This document shows positions 7,972-17,562 of a stretch of DNA of 64,000 nt, piece after piece. Source of the DNA: Bacillus sp. 03113 (GTDB lineage Bacteria; Bacillota; Bacilli; Bacillales; Cytobacillaceae); the NCBI RefSeq assembly GCF_006546985.1, contig NZ_VATK01000019.1, forward strand, positions 20,431-84,430, written 5' to 3'. A program made the position numbers and the translations under genes. Every line of letters starts with the position of its first letter. Within the stretch, counting starts at the first letter, position 1. The notes under the pieces are model-generated. The model did no database searches and was not told the origin of the DNA. It saw nothing but the letters and a program-made list of their open reading frames with translations.

Positions 7972-9459
7972 ATGTTGATTCTTTGGATATTTATAGTAAA
8001 TACAATTCTGATGTTGATTATTGCTGTCCGTGAAGTTCGGCGACCAGCTAAGGCCTTGAATTGGCTAGCCTTCAGCCTTATTCTTCCGATCATCAGTTTC
8101 GGGCTCTATATTAGCACTTCAAATCCTGTCCTTATTCATCGGAAAAGATTGACATCTTCTCATATTAAATCTGATAAATTACCTGATACATATAGTCACT
8201 CTGCCTCGGTGATCGCCGAGGCTCTACGTCATTTCACCGTGCATGGACTTCGAGTCGGTCAAGTCCAAGTATTTAACAATGGAATAGAAAAATATGAACA
8301 ACTCATCGAATCCCTTCAAAAAGCCCAAAAAACCATTGATCTGGAATATTACATCTATCGGAATGACCAAATTGGTAATCGCATCACAGAACTGCTGATC
8401 GAAAAAGCAGTAAACGGAGTGCGAGTTCGTTTTATTAGAGATGGTTGGGGGAGTAAAAAATTTCCGCATCAAAAAATCCTTCAGATGGTGGAAGCAGGGA
8501 TAGAATGCCGGACAATATTTCCTTTACGCTTTCCCTGGATTTTGTCCAATTGGGATTATCGGGATCATTGTAAGATTGTCACGGTTGACGGAAAGAAAGC
8601 TTTTACTGGTGGCATGAACGTAGGATATGAATATACAGGATTAAAGCCTGATGTTGGCTTTTGGCGGGATACTCATTTGCAAATCATAGGAGAAGCATTA
8701 GTCGATTTACAGATTGTCTTTGACGTTCATTGGAATATCGCTGTGCCGGAACGGATAAAATCGAAAACCAATCTGAAAAAAAAATCTGAGGTAACGAAAA
8801 TCAATTCAATCGGCAGAGTAGATCTTTCGAGATGGTCAGCTGAATTGGGATCAGATTTGAGCACCTTGGATGGTAAAGAGTTGGACATATCCCCACAGAC
8901 AGGGACGCAAAAAGCGTACATCCATACGTTTGAAGGAAACCCTGGAATTCCTACCCCAGTTATTCGGCAAGCTTACTTTATATGTATAACACAGGCGACC
9001 AAGACTATTGATATAACAACACCCTACTTTGTACCAGAAACAGATATTATCATGGCATTAAAGACAGCTGTGGCTCGTAGTGTGCGCGTAAGATTGCTGG
9101 TTCCTCGCCACATTGATCAAAAAATCGTGGGCTTTGCAAGCCGTACCTATTACGGGGAACTTATAGAAGCTGGAGTCCAAATCTACCAGTACGACAAAGG
9201 AATGTTACATGCGAAACTGATGATCATTGATGAGGAAATTGCAGAAATAGGCTCAGCAAACTATGATATGAGAAGTTTTCGCCTGAATTATGAGGTGTGT
9301 CAAGTCGTGTACAGTGCTGATGTGGCAAGGGAACTCACAGAGCAGTTCGAGAGGGATCTTACTGCTTCTGTACCATTAAGAATTGAAGACTTGCTGCAAC
9401 GATCCCTGACCGAGCGCATTGTTGAAAAGGGTGCTCGTCTGCTTTCTCCATTATTATAG
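7972..9459 (+). CDS. cls: Cardiolipin synthase
   Basis: A 495-residue phospholipase D-superfamily enzyme. Two N-terminal membrane helices (residues 1-48) precede two HKD motifs: H199-K201-D206 in DHCKIVTVD and a second in LHAKLMIIDEE near residue 410, each followed by a GGMN or GSANYD strand. It joins two phosphatidylglycerols into cardiolipin and glycerol at the membrane. The ribosome binding site is weak. A 3' fragment of an unrelated S66 gene lies directly upstream, suggesting that cls arrived or moved here by recombination. Confidence 0.9.
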   Translation: MLILWIFIVNTILMLIIAVREVRRPAKALNWLAFSLILPIISFGLYISTSNPVLIHRKRLTSSHIKSDKLPDTYSHSASVIAEALRHFTVHGLRVGQVQVFNNGIEKYEQLIESLQKAQKTIDLEYYIYRNDQIGNRITELLIEKAVNGVRVRFIRDGWGSKKFPHQKILQMVEAGIECRTIFPLRFPWILSNWDYRDHCKIVTVDGKKAFTGGMNVGYEYTGLKPDVGFWRDTHLQIIGEALVDLQIVFDVHWNIAVPERIKSKTNLKKKSEVTKINSIGRVDLSRWSAELGSDLSTLDGKELDISPQTGTQKAYIHTFEGNPGIPTPVIRQAYFICITQATKTIDITTPYFVPETDIIMALKTAVARSVRVRLLVPRHIDQKIVGFASRTYYGELIEAGVQIYQYDKGMLHAKLMIIDEEIAEIGSANYDMRSFRLNYEVCQVVYSADVARELTEQFERDLTASVPLRIEDLLQRSLTERIVEKGARLLSPLL

Positions 9460-9663
9460 TTGATATATCTTGTTTTTATTGTTCTGTATGCAAGCATTTT
9501 TCTAACGCCTTTAGATATAGTCTTTAGAGTTTTTAATCAAACTTTTTTCAAAATCGATTCATTATTTCGTCGTAATAATGCAGGTCCATACGATATTTTT
9601 GATGAAACGTTATTAAAAAAGAACATCAAGCGCTATAAACTGTTACGCAGAAAATATATTTAA
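9460..9663 (+). CDS. Hypothetical small membrane protein after cls (doubtful)
   Basis: A 67-codon frame from TTG directly after the cls stop, with no ribosome binding site of its own. It would give one membrane helix (MIYLVFIVLYASIFL) and a basic tail. It could be translated by re-initiation after cls, be a remnant, or not be a gene. I do not recognise it. Confidence 0.3.
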   Translation: MIYLVFIVLYASIFLTPLDIVFRVFNQTFFKIDSLFRRNNAGPYDIFDETLLKKNIKRYKLLRRKYI

Positions 9664-9700
9664 AAAAGAAGCCCCCAGAAATGCTAGGCATTTTGGGGGC
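9662..9700 (-). terminator. Terminator of the sulfate/siroheme operon
   Basis: On the minus strand a GCCCCCA...TGGGGGC-type stem with an inner AAATGC/GCATTT extension (9671-9700) is followed by TTCTTTTTT. It lies 13 bases beyond the sirC stop. Confidence 0.8.
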
Positions 9701-9712
9701 GTTCTCGCTTAA

Positions 9713-10324
9713 TTAAGACAAAAATTCATTTAGCTTTTCTAATAAATCATTTCGATCTAATGTATGATTCTTATAACGTTCATTAAGTATTTCTTTATGC
9801 CATTCATTCTTTTGTACCTGGTTTAAATGACTGTTAATAATTAACTGACGTGCTTCAAATAAAAAATCCAAATAATCGCTGTATGATTCATCAAAAACAG
9901 TACTTAAGTCTTTTTTTATCCTTTTGGCTAAGGTTGGGCTTGCCCCACCTGTTGAAATGCTGATGAGAAGCTTGCCTCTTTTTAATGTAGCTGGAATTTG
10001 AACATTGCCTAACTCATGGGCACTTGCCACATTTACAAGCTGTGAATTTGTTGCATGGCGGGCAATCTGTTGGTTAATTTCCTTAGAGCTTGTTGCAGCA
10101 ATAATCAAAAATGCATCCTGAAAATCAACTAGTTCAACTTCCTTAAACACCACATGGATCGCTTTCTTTTTTTGCAGAAGGATTAATTCTTCACAAACTT
10201 CTGGGCTAATAACGAGGATATTAGCACTTGAATCCATAATAGACAATACTTTTCGGTAAGCAATTTTCCCACCGCCAACAACCACACATTTCTTGTTTGT
10301 TAAATCCAATATTACGGGAAGCAT
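9713..10324 (-). CDS. sirC: Precorrin-2 dehydrogenase (SirC/YlnF)
   Basis: A 203-residue NAD-dependent oxidase of precorrin-2 to sirohydrochlorin. The N-terminal Rossmann motif is VVVGGGKIAYRK at about residues 14-25, and ISTGGASPTLAKRIK follows near residue 120. It is the YlnF/Met8-like last gene of the cysH-type operon and overlaps sirB by 13 bases. With SumT and SirB it supplies siroheme for sulfite reductase, whose genes are not in this window. Confidence 0.9.
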   Translation of the reverse strand: MLPVILDLTNKKCVVVGGGKIAYRKVLSIMDSSANILVISPEVCEELILLQKKKAIHVVFKEVELVDFQDAFLIIAATSSKEINQQIARHATNSQLVNVASAHELGNVQIPATLKRGKLLISISTGGASPTLAKRIKKDLSTVFDESYSDYLDFLFEARQLIINSHLNQVQKNEWHKEILNERYKNHTLDRNDLLEKLNEFLS

Positions 10325-11067
10325 AGCTCATTTTCCTCAGTCAACTCTACGATTCTTTCTTGTAATATGGATTCGATGGTTGCATGATAACCAAGATATT
10401 GACATAGAATATAATTTTGATCCTTATTTTCTGAAAAAACTCGAATGGTTTTTTTCATTGAATTCATTAATATGCCTGTAAAAAGTAGATACGGGATAAT
10501 AAAAACATTCTTACATCCTGATTGCTCTGCTATTTGAAGACCTTCCTCAAAGCTAGGATTGGCGGCAATTAGATAGCAGTCTACTACTTTTTCAATCCCA
10601 ATCCTCTGTTTCAATAAAGACGAAATTTCCCCAAGATCTCTTTTTACATCAGGATCACTGCTGCCTCTTCCTACTAATAAAACGATTGAATTCTTGGGGA
10701 TCTTTTCATATTGATCGTGTATTCTTTCAATGAGAATATCCACCATTTTGGGATGAACACCAATCGGTTTGCCATATTGCAGCTTAATATGAGCGTACCG
10801 GTTATGAACCTCTTTCAACTCATGTGGAATGTCCTCTTTGGCATGTGCAGCTGTCAGCAATAAGACAGGGATAGCCTTTATAGTTGTTGCTCCTTTTTGA
10901 ACGCATGCTTTAAATGCCTCTTCAATCGTTGGCGTTGCAAGTTCAAGAAAACAATATTCTTGTATAGGCGCTAAATTTCCATTCATGCATTTTTTAATAA
11001 AAGAAATAGCTTGATTACATGCTTCAGGAACACGACTTCCATGACAAATATAAAGTATGGCCTCCAT
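10312..11067 (-). CDS. sirB: Sirohydrochlorin ferrochelatase (SirB/YlnE)
   Basis: A 251-residue CbiX-type chelatase that inserts Fe2+ into sirohydrochlorin. The metal-binding histidine is in ICHGSR at residues 7-12; a second histidine sits in TAAHAKEDIP. The two halves are alike, as expected for the two-domain CbiX-long form. Its ATG overlaps the sumT stop (TAATG), and it overlaps sirC, so these three genes are tightly coupled. Confidence 0.9.
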   Translation of the reverse strand: MEAILYICHGSRVPEACNQAISFIKKCMNGNLAPIQEYCFLELATPTIEEAFKACVQKGATTIKAIPVLLLTAAHAKEDIPHELKEVHNRYAHIKLQYGKPIGVHPKMVDILIERIHDQYEKIPKNSIVLLVGRGSSDPDVKRDLGEISSLLKQRIGIEKVVDCYLIAANPSFEEGLQIAEQSGCKNVFIIPYLLFTGILMNSMKKTIRVFSENKDQNYILCQYLGYHATIESILQERIVELTEENELCFP

Positions 11068-11846
11068 TATAATACCCCATTGGAAAGAAGAGCTTGATTA
11101 ATTTCCGAACCCTCGAACCACTTAATTTTTTCTCTTAATTTTACAACATCTCCAATTAGGATCATACAAGGATTTTCAACTTTATGATGCTGCGCATCTC
11201 TTGCTACATCTTCTAAAGTACTAACAAGGGTTCTCTGCTCTTGCATCGTTCCCCAATTAATAAGTGCAACGGGTGTATGAGGGCTTTTCCCATAATACAA
11301 AAGCTTTTCTTGAATATATGGTAGATTAGACACACCCATGTAGATCGCGATAGTATCAATCCCTTTTGCTAAGGATTCCCATTTAATTTGATCTTTTTCG
11401 TCATTTTTACAATGTCCTGTGACAATTGCAAAGGATGAGCTGTAATCTCGATGGGTGACTGGGATCCCTGCATAGGCAGGTGCTGCAATTCCAGATGTAA
11501 TTCCAGGAATGATTTCAAAGGGGATTCCATATTTGGCAAGAGCTTCAGCTTCTTCTCCACCTCTTCCAAAAACAAACGGGTCTCCACCTTTTAAACGTGT
11601 GACTACTTGCCCTTTTTTTGCATGTTTAATTAAAACTTCATTAATGGTTTCTTGCTGTAAAGTATGATAGTCGGGAAGCTTCCCGCAATAGATTAACTCT
11701 GCATTCGGCTTTGCATGGCTTAATAACTCTTTGTTAACGAGGCGATCATATAAAAGCACATCTGCTTCTTGTATGCATTTTAATCCTTTTAATGTAATTA
11801 AGTCTGGGTCACCAGGACCTGCCCCAACTAAATAGACGATGCTCAT
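11067..11846 (-). CDS. sumT: Uroporphyrinogen-III C-methyltransferase (SumT/YlnD)
   Basis: A 259-residue SAM-dependent methylase that makes precorrin-2 from uroporphyrinogen III. Signature pieces are VGAGPGDPDLIT (residues 6-17), RLKGGDPFVFGRGGEE and GIPVTHR. It is the single-domain form without the CysG dehydrogenase part, which SirC supplies. A good GAGGTG site precedes the ATG. It is the sixth gene of the operon. Confidence 0.93.
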   Translation of the reverse strand: MSIVYLVGAGPGDPDLITLKGLKCIQEADVLLYDRLVNKELLSHAKPNAELIYCGKLPDYHTLQQETINEVLIKHAKKGQVVTRLKGGDPFVFGRGGEEAEALAKYGIPFEIIPGITSGIAAPAYAGIPVTHRDYSSSFAIVTGHCKNDEKDQIKWESLAKGIDTIAIYMGVSNLPYIQEKLLYYGKSPHTPVALINWGTMQEQRTLVSTLEDVARDAQHHKVENPCMILIGDVVKLREKIKWFEGSEINQALLSNGVL

Positions 11847-11885
11847 TTATTTTCACCTCGCTGCTTATTATTTAAAGGACAACTA

Positions 11886-12491
11886 TCAATTTTGATGAAA
11901 TTTTCGGCCATTTAAGTAATCAATAATCTTATTTACGCATTCCTCAATAGAAAGTTCATTCGTATCAATAACAATCTCAGGGTTATTTGGCTCCTCATAC
12001 GGAGAATCAATTCCCGTAAAATCTTTAATAAGACCTTTTCTTGCTTTTTGATATAGACCTTTAGGATCGCGTTTTTCACATTCGTCAATCGGACATTTAA
12101 CAAATACCTCGATAAATTCATCTTGCTCTAAAAGATCTCGAACAATTTGTCTATCCGATTGAAATGGAGATATAAAAGCAGTTAATACAACTTGACCGCC
12201 ATCAACAAATAACTTAGAAACTTCACCAATTCTTCTTATATTCTCTGTCCGATCTTCCTCAGAAAATCCTAAATCTTTATTCAAGCCATGACGAATATTA
12301 TCTCCATCTAGCACATAATTGTTAATACCAGCATCAAAAAGCGCCTTAGCTACCGTATTGGCAACGGTTGATTTCCCAGAACCAGATAGCCCCGTGAACC
12401 AAAGCACATAGCTATGATGACCATTTTTCTTTCTTCTAAGCTCTTTTGTTAATGATTGCTCATGCCAAACGATATTTGTATTTTTACTCAC
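11886..12491 (-). CDS. cysC: Adenylylsulfate kinase
   Basis: A 201-residue APS kinase: P-loop GLSGSGKST near residue 37, then [15 protein letters not shown] and the FISPF and [14 protein letters not shown] motifs. It phosphorylates APS to PAPS for reduction by CysH. The GTG at 12491 is chosen as start because GAGGGG lies seven bases upstream; the ATG five codons earlier has no site. Position after sat follows the B. subtilis cysH operon. Confidence 0.93.
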   Translation of the reverse strand: MSKNTNIVWHEQSLTKELRRKKNGHHSYVLWFTGLSGSGKSTVANTVAKALFDAGINNYVLDGDNIRHGLNKDLGFSEEDRTENIRRIGEVSKLFVDGGQVVLTAFISPFQSDRQIVRDLLEQDEFIEVFVKCPIDECEKRDPKGLYQKARKGLIKDFTGIDSPYEEPNNPEIVIDTNELSIEECVNKIIDYLNGRKFHQN

Positions 12492-12653
12492 CTTGATTCC
12501 CCTCATTTATCAATATCAAACTTACCCCATCAAACAGGCAGCTATCTTCTATTATTTATTTTCTCATAATTAAGCAAGAATTACCCTACCTGAATGATTT
12601 TTTTGTACAGACTATTTCATTTCCATCAAAAGACATCAATATAGGAATGATAA

Positions 12654-13802
12654 TTAAGAGTGCACTTCTTTTTGTTGCATTCCTTTTATTAGCACTTCTA
12701 CCACTTCTTTTCGACTGAAGGTGCTCGGAGGAATTTCTCCATTTCTCAACATTTCTCGAACCTTAGTTCCAGATAAGATGACATGGTCTTCTTTACCATG
12801 AGGACATGTTTTTGTTGATGCCATATTTTCACATTTTTTACAATAGAAGCTATGTTCAAAGAAAAATAACTGAATACCTAATTCTTCTGAGCTAAACTGA
12901 GAAAAAATAAGCTGTGCATCGTAAGTGCCGTAGTAATTTCCAACTCCAGCATGGTCACGTCCAACAATGAAATGTGTACATCCATAATTCTTTCTTACAA
13001 GCGCATGGAAAATAGCTTCCCTTGGGCCAGCATATCGCATTGCAGCTGGAAAGACCGCAAGGAATACTCTATCATTCGGGTAATAATTTTTGAGCAATAC
13101 TTGATAGCTCTCCATTCTCACATCTGCTGCAATGTCATCAGATTTTGTTTCCCCAACCAATGGATTTAAAAATAAACCGTCTACAGATTCTAAAGCAGTT
13201 TTTTGGATATATTCATGAGCACGGTGAACAGGATTTCGTGTTTGGAAACCAACTACTGTATTCCAGCCCTTTTCTTCAAAAACCTTTCTAGTTTCTGATG
13301 GATCTAGATAAAACTCTTGAAATTGATCGTGCTTAACTCGATTAATAAGCTTAATAGGTCCTCCAACATAAACCGTTCCTCGATCAAATAATTTTTTAAC
13401 ACCAGGATGTTCTAAATCTGTCGTACGATAAACATTTTCTGCTTCTTTCCCTTTATCTGGTATATAAAGATCTGAAACCGTAAGAACTCCATAAGTGATC
13501 CCATTTTTAACAAGCTTTACTTCATCTCCAATTACGATTTGTTTTGCTTGTTCTTTTGTAATTGGCAGCGTAATCGGGATGCTCCAAACTTCACCAGTAG
13601 AAAGTCTCATGTTTTCAACAACTGATTGATAGTCAGCTTCAGTTAAAAATCCATCAATTGGACTATAAGCCCCTGTACCAATTAAATCAAGATCACTTAA
13701 TGCAATACCGTCTAACTCAATTTCATTATTGAGATGAGAAATATCATATTGCGGCTCCCATCGATTAATTAATTTTCCTCCATGCGGCTTGCTAGTAGTC
13801 AT
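12654..13802 (-). CDS. sat: Sulfate adenylyltransferase
   Basis: A 382-residue ATP sulfurylase of the Sat type, making APS from sulfate and ATP. The nucleotide motifs [15 protein letters not shown] and GRDHAGVG are intact. A C-terminal cysteine cluster ([16 protein letters not shown]) matches the zinc-site insertion of Bacillus enzymes. It is separated from cysC by about 160 bases with no obvious terminator, so one transcript is likely. Confidence 0.95.
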   Translation of the reverse strand: MTTSKPHGGKLINRWEPQYDISHLNNEIELDGIALSDLDLIGTGAYSPIDGFLTEADYQSVVENMRLSTGEVWSIPITLPITKEQAKQIVIGDEVKLVKNGITYGVLTVSDLYIPDKGKEAENVYRTTDLEHPGVKKLFDRGTVYVGGPIKLINRVKHDQFQEFYLDPSETRKVFEEKGWNTVVGFQTRNPVHRAHEYIQKTALESVDGLFLNPLVGETKSDDIAADVRMESYQVLLKNYYPNDRVFLAVFPAAMRYAGPREAIFHALVRKNYGCTHFIVGRDHAGVGNYYGTYDAQLIFSQFSSEELGIQLFFFEHSFYCKKCENMASTKTCPHGKEDHVILSGTKVREMLRNGEIPPSTFSRKEVVEVLIKGMQQKEVHS

Positions 13803-13926
13803 TTTTTAAATCCTCCTAATAACTTTTTAAATATTTTATCATAAAAAAGTGGTCGTGCTTTTTTTAGTCAGTGCAATCCAACTTGCGAAGTGCGGCTAGA
13901 CGTACACCTAATTCTCTTGAAACAAA

Positions 13927-15006
13927 TTATATTCCGCCACCTTGTTCATAAGTTGCTCTGCTGTCTTCTCTAATCGTTTTAATAAGACTGATAGTTCCTA
14001 ATGTAGATATGCAAACAATCGCTAAAACAACTACTGTATAAATATCACTTTGAACAAAAAATTTCACTAATCCATATGAAATGACGAGCGAAAAGATTGG
14101 TGATACAATCCAAACTTTAAGAATTTTATTAATGATTTGTTTTCTTAAAATACTAAATCCATCTTGAGATACTCCGATCCCCATAATCGCCGTACTTGTT
14201 ACTTGAGTTAAAGGAACAGGAAGACCAAAGATCGATGATAAAATAACAAGAAAAGCACCAGTTCCTGAAATAGCTACGCCTTCCTGCAAAGAGAACTTGG
14301 TAATCTTTTTCCCATTTGTTTGTAATACTTTTCCACCTAGAAACATAGCTCCAATCGAAATGAATATTCCACCAATAAAAATTCCAAAGCTAATAGAAAT
14401 TAAATCAGCCCCAACTAATGGCCCTATCGCATTCGCAACATTATTCATTCCTGCTGAAAAAGCTTCAAAAAATCCAACAATGATAAGAATATAGGCCACT
14501 ATTCTTTGATATTTTTGTGTCAATATTTGCGGGAATCGATTTTCAAGCCTTTTAATAATTTTCCCTAAAAATAGAGCCAAGATAAAGGAAAAACCAGGAA
14601 CCAAAATCCAAAATAAGACAATCCAGAGGATATTAGTTATATATAATGCATGAAAAGCTACACCTGCTCCTACCACTGAGCCAACAGTAATTTCACTTGT
14701 TGAAAGTGGAATCCCGATTAAATTTGCAAAAAACAAGGACATTGCTGCTGAGGACAAGATAATTAATACGACCTTGGGTGATAAAAATGACTTAGGGATT
14801 AGACCTTCCCCAATCGTTTTTACTACTTCACTTCCTCCAATCACAGCTCCTAAAAAAATCGCGATTCCACAGATAATAAGTGCCTTCCTCTTGCTAGATA
14901 TAGCTCCAGAGCCGTATGCAACACTGATAGAAGCAGCCGCTCCACTTGCACCTATATTCATTGCAAAGAACAAGGCCATAAAACACGCTAAATAAGTAAT
15001 GATCAT
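13927..15006 (-). CDS. cysP: Sulfate permease of the PiT family
   Basis: A 359-residue membrane protein of about ten helices. The duplicated phosphate-transporter-family signatures are visible near the N-terminus (MNIGASGAAAS) and after the midpoint (AGMNNVANAIGPL). In Bacillus the PiT member placed between cysH and sat is the sulfate importer CysP. It starts 13 bases after cysH, so the import and reduction genes are co-expressed. Confidence 0.9.
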   Translation of the reverse strand: MIITYLACFMALFFAMNIGASGAAASISVAYGSGAISSKRKALIICGIAIFLGAVIGGSEVVKTIGEGLIPKSFLSPKVVLIILSSAAMSLFFANLIGIPLSTSEITVGSVVGAGVAFHALYITNILWIVLFWILVPGFSFILALFLGKIIKRLENRFPQILTQKYQRIVAYILIIVGFFEAFSAGMNNVANAIGPLVGADLISISFGIFIGGIFISIGAMFLGGKVLQTNGKKITKFSLQEGVAISGTGAFLVILSSIFGLPVPLTQVTSTAIMGIGVSQDGFSILRKQIINKILKVWIVSPIFSLVISYGLVKFFVQSDIYTVVVLAIVCISTLGTISLIKTIREDSRATYEQGGGI

Positions 15007-15019
15007 TCTTTAACTCCTC

Positions 15020-15733
15020 TTATTGATGTAATCCGCATTCTGTTTTCCCACTGCCCTGCCATCTTCCAGATCTTAGATCATCCAAGTTAAAAGCTGGACG
15101 GGTACAAGGCTTGCAGCCGATGCTTGGATAGCCTTGGTCATGTAAAATATTATATGGCAGCTGATTTTTATGGGCATATCGCCAAATGTCCTTCCATGTC
15201 CAGTGAATAAGAGGACATATTTTTACAGATTTAAAGCGATTATCTTTATTAATGAACTGAGTATTTTTTCTTGTTTCAGACTGTTCTCTTCTAAGTCCTG
15301 AGAGCCAAGCAGTTGCTCCAGATAGAACTTCTTGAAGAGGGATAATTTTCCGTATTTCACAGCACTTATTAGGCTCTCGTTTCCAGAGTTCATCCCCATA
15401 TTGCTGTGCTTGCTCTTCTAAAGTAAGTTTAGGTTTTTTTAATTCAATTCGTAAATCTGGGTATTTTTGCTTCACTTTCTCAATTAATTCATAAGTTTCT
15501 TCAAAATGAACACCTGTATCCAGAAATACAATTTTTGCTTTAGGATTTACTTTTGAAATCAAATCAATTAACACAATTCCTTCTATCCCAAAGCTGCAAG
15601 CATAAATTAATTCTTCTTGATAATGGTTATAGGCCCAATGTAAAACCTCTAGTGCCCCTTTCGTATCATTATCAATGGAAAAATCGATTGCTTCCTGCGT
15701 ATCAACATTCTCATAAGTTAATAACTGAGTCAT
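15020..15733 (-). CDS. cysH: Phosphoadenylyl-sulfate (PAPS/APS) reductase
   Basis: A 237-residue thioredoxin-dependent reductase. Visible are the PP-loop region (YACSFGIEG), [11 protein letters not shown], the pair CCEIRK, and the C-terminal SIGCKPC and ECGLHQ. The CC...CxxC set binds a 4Fe-4S cluster, so APS may also be used. The ATG at 15733 is chosen because AGGAG abuts the ATG three codons upstream. A terminator separates it from yezD, so a second promoter between 15734 and 15830 is expected. Confidence 0.93.
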   Translation of the reverse strand: MTQLLTYENVDTQEAIDFSIDNDTKGALEVLHWAYNHYQEELIYACSFGIEGIVLIDLISKVNPKAKIVFLDTGVHFEETYELIEKVKQKYPDLRIELKKPKLTLEEQAQQYGDELWKREPNKCCEIRKIIPLQEVLSGATAWLSGLRREQSETRKNTQFINKDNRFKSVKICPLIHWTWKDIWRYAHKNQLPYNILHDQGYPSIGCKPCTRPAFNLDDLRSGRWQGSGKTECGLHQ

Positions 15734-15822
15734 AATTAACATCTCCTATCATGAAAAAGTAAGATAAGTAATTTGAAATTTCTTAAACTCACTTGACTAT
15801 AAGTATACATTCCTTTTTGCAA

Positions 15823-15866
15823 CAAAAAAAACAGTTCTAACGAAAAAAATGCAGTCGTTAGAACTG
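15823..15866 (-). terminator. Strong terminator between yezD and cysH
   Basis: On the minus strand a perfect 12-bp stem (15855-15866 with 15832-15843) is followed by eight T. It should end most transcripts that start at the yezD promoter. Confidence 0.85.
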
Positions 15867-15894
15867 CCTCTAGTTTTTCTAGTCAGCAATTACA

Positions 15895-16038
15895 TTACTT
15901 TATTCTTATTTTTTCACTCTTTTCAATTTGAATAACTTTTCCGTCTTGGACGATTAGGGTTATTGAACCAAATTTCATGGACTCTAACATATTCTGCAAA
16001 TGTCCCATTATTTGCTCAAGCTGATTTTTCTCTCCCAA
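15895..16038 (-). CDS. yezD: YezD-family small protein (DUF2292)
   Basis: An unmapped 47-residue gene. TTG at 16038 with AAAGGAGGGAC upstream, stop at 15895-15897. The core GSITLIVQDGKVIQIEKSEK is the YezD/DUF2292 signature, a family found beside sulfate-assimilation genes. The function of the family is unknown to me. It lies between an S-box-like riboswitch and a terminator and upstream of cysH, so it is made under sulfur-starvation control, at least partly on its own transcript. Confidence 0.85.
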   Translation of the reverse strand: MGEKNQLEQIMGHLQNMLESMKFGSITLIVQDGKVIQIEKSEKIRIK

Positions 16039-16145
16039 AAAAGTCCCTCCTTTTAGAAAACACGAGGCTCCGATTAACTTTCAACAATTATGAATAGAGG
16101 TAAACATATAAACACTGCCCTTTATTTAGAGCTTTATATTCATAC

Positions 16146-16174
16146 AAAAAAATCTTCCATATTTAGAAAGATTT
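16146..16174 (-). terminator. Riboswitch terminator ahead of yezD
   Basis: On the minus strand AAATCTT (16174-16168) pairs with AAGATTT (16156-16150) and is followed by a run of T. It lies between the S-box-like aptamer and the yezD start and is the probable expression platform. Confidence 0.75.
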
Positions 16175-16190
16175 CTAGGTAAATATTTAC

Positions 16191-16292
16191 CTTAACTTTC
16201 AAAATAGTCATACCTTTTGTTGGGCGTTACACCTTATTTTATGCCGTTACAGGGCATCGCGAAACCAATTCTCTCCGCCCACTCTAAATAAG
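16191..16292 (-). ncRNA. S-box-like (SAM-I family, diverged) riboswitch aptamer
   Basis: Read on the minus strand. About 102 bases begin CTTATTTAGAG, then GTGGGCGGAGAGA, CGATGCCC, GTAACGGC, AAGGTGTAACGCCC, and end GAAAGTTAAG. This follows the S-box order (CTTATC-AGAG, GGCGGAGGGA, TGAA-CCC-GGCAACC, AAGGTGC-AA-TCC, GGAAGATAAG), but the usually invariant TGAAGCC and GGCAACC segments are altered. A sigma-A promoter starts just upstream and a terminator follows, and the cysH operon of B. subtilis has an S-box. It may be a degenerate SAM-I switch or bind a different ligand. Confidence 0.6.
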
Positions 16293-16306
16293 ATTGATTA
16301 GTTAAA

Positions 16307-16334
16307 ATAATAACAGAATAAACGTCATTGTCAA
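16307..16334 (-). promoter_or_regulatory. Sigma-A promoter of the yezD leader
   Basis: On the minus strand TTGACA (16334-16329), a 16-base spacer and TATTAT (16312-16307). Transcription would begin about 8 bases before the aptamer. The region 16335-16563 beyond it shows no gene. Confidence 0.75.
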
Positions 16335-16563
16335 CAGTTTATTGATTGGTTTAGTCGGAATTGATAAAAGCACAACGTCTTTATCCGCCGTAACAGAAAA
16401 AAGACGCTAAACACAGAAATCCTGATAGATCTCTGATACTATAGACTTTTTTTCATTAAGCAGCTTTCTACTTCTAGAAAATTTATCTCTTAAATAGTAT
16501 TTATAAATTAATAAACCATGCTTTTTGTAATAGTCGAATTTCCTTCTTCAATTTTTGCTTCCT

Positions 16564-17439
16564 TTATACTGCCAAAGCTTTTTTTGCTAAGAACATCGCA
16601 CCTACAATTCCTGACTGATCGATAAGTCCTGGAGTCACAATATATTGATCTATTTCAGTCGATAGTTCTTTGAAAGATACATATTTATTCAATAGTTGTT
16701 TTACATATTGATGGATTAGCGGAATAAGCTGTTCTTGCTTCATTACTCCTCCACCTAAAATGATTTTCTTAGGGGAGAGGATCAAAATATACTGCATAAG
16801 CGCTTGAGCGATATAATAGGCCTCCATTTCCCATACCTCATGTCGATCTTTTAAATAGGAACCCTTTTCTCCCCAGCGCTCTTCGATAGCTGGCCCCGCC
16901 GCTAGACCTTCAAGACAATCATGATGATAAGGACAATTCCCATTATAATTATCTAACGGATGACGTCGAACGAGTATGTGGCCCATTTCAGGATGAGTTA
17001 GTCCCTGAAGGAGATTCCCCTGTACAACTGCACCCGCACCAATTCCTGTACCAATCGTTATGTATAAACAACTATCAAGCCCTTTTGCAGCCCCTATAAT
17101 GGATTCACCCAATGCGGCTGCATTCACATCCGTATTAAACCCTATAGGGATAGGGAACATATTTTTAACTGTTTGTACCAAAGGATAGTTCTTCCAAGTT
17201 GTTTTTGGCGTTGTCGTGATCGAACCATATGACGGGCTATTCACATTTAAGTCTATCGGACCAAAAGAGCCAATGCCAATAGCATCCAACTGATACTCCT
17301 TAAAAAAAGTAATTACCTGATCCATTGTTTCCTTTGGATTAGTAGTAGGAAACGATATTTTATGTTTAATTTCCCCATATTCATTTCCAATTGCACATAC
17401 AAATTTTGTTCCGCCTGCTTCAATTCCTCCAAAAAGCAT
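16564..17439 (-). CDS. ROK-family fructokinase (GmuE/YdhR-like)
   Basis: A 291-residue sugar kinase. The N-terminal GGIEAGGTKFVCAIG phosphate motif, GIGSFGP, TIGTGIGAG (residues about 131-139) and the zinc motif HPEMGH...CPYHHDCLEG are those of the YdhR/GmuE fructokinase group, which makes fructose-6-phosphate from fructose and ATP. GGAGGAG precedes the ATG. It stands alone; no sugar transporter is adjacent. Confidence 0.87.
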   Translation of the reverse strand: MLFGGIEAGGTKFVCAIGNEYGEIKHKISFPTTNPKETMDQVITFFKEYQLDAIGIGSFGPIDLNVNSPSYGSITTTPKTTWKNYPLVQTVKNMFPIPIGFNTDVNAAALGESIIGAAKGLDSCLYITIGTGIGAGAVVQGNLLQGLTHPEMGHILVRRHPLDNYNGNCPYHHDCLEGLAAGPAIEERWGEKGSYLKDRHEVWEMEAYYIAQALMQYILILSPKKIILGGGVMKQEQLIPLIHQYVKQLLNKYVSFKELSTEIDQYIVTPGLIDQSGIVGAMFLAKKALAV

Positions 17440-17562
17440 TCAATTTCTCCTCCAATATAAAGGCAACTTGTTGTTCTCTACTAAAAATTGTATCATAATT
17501 GCTGTTAATTGAAATTGAAAACCCTTTCTAATTCTAATTAATTATTTAAATAGATCAAACCC

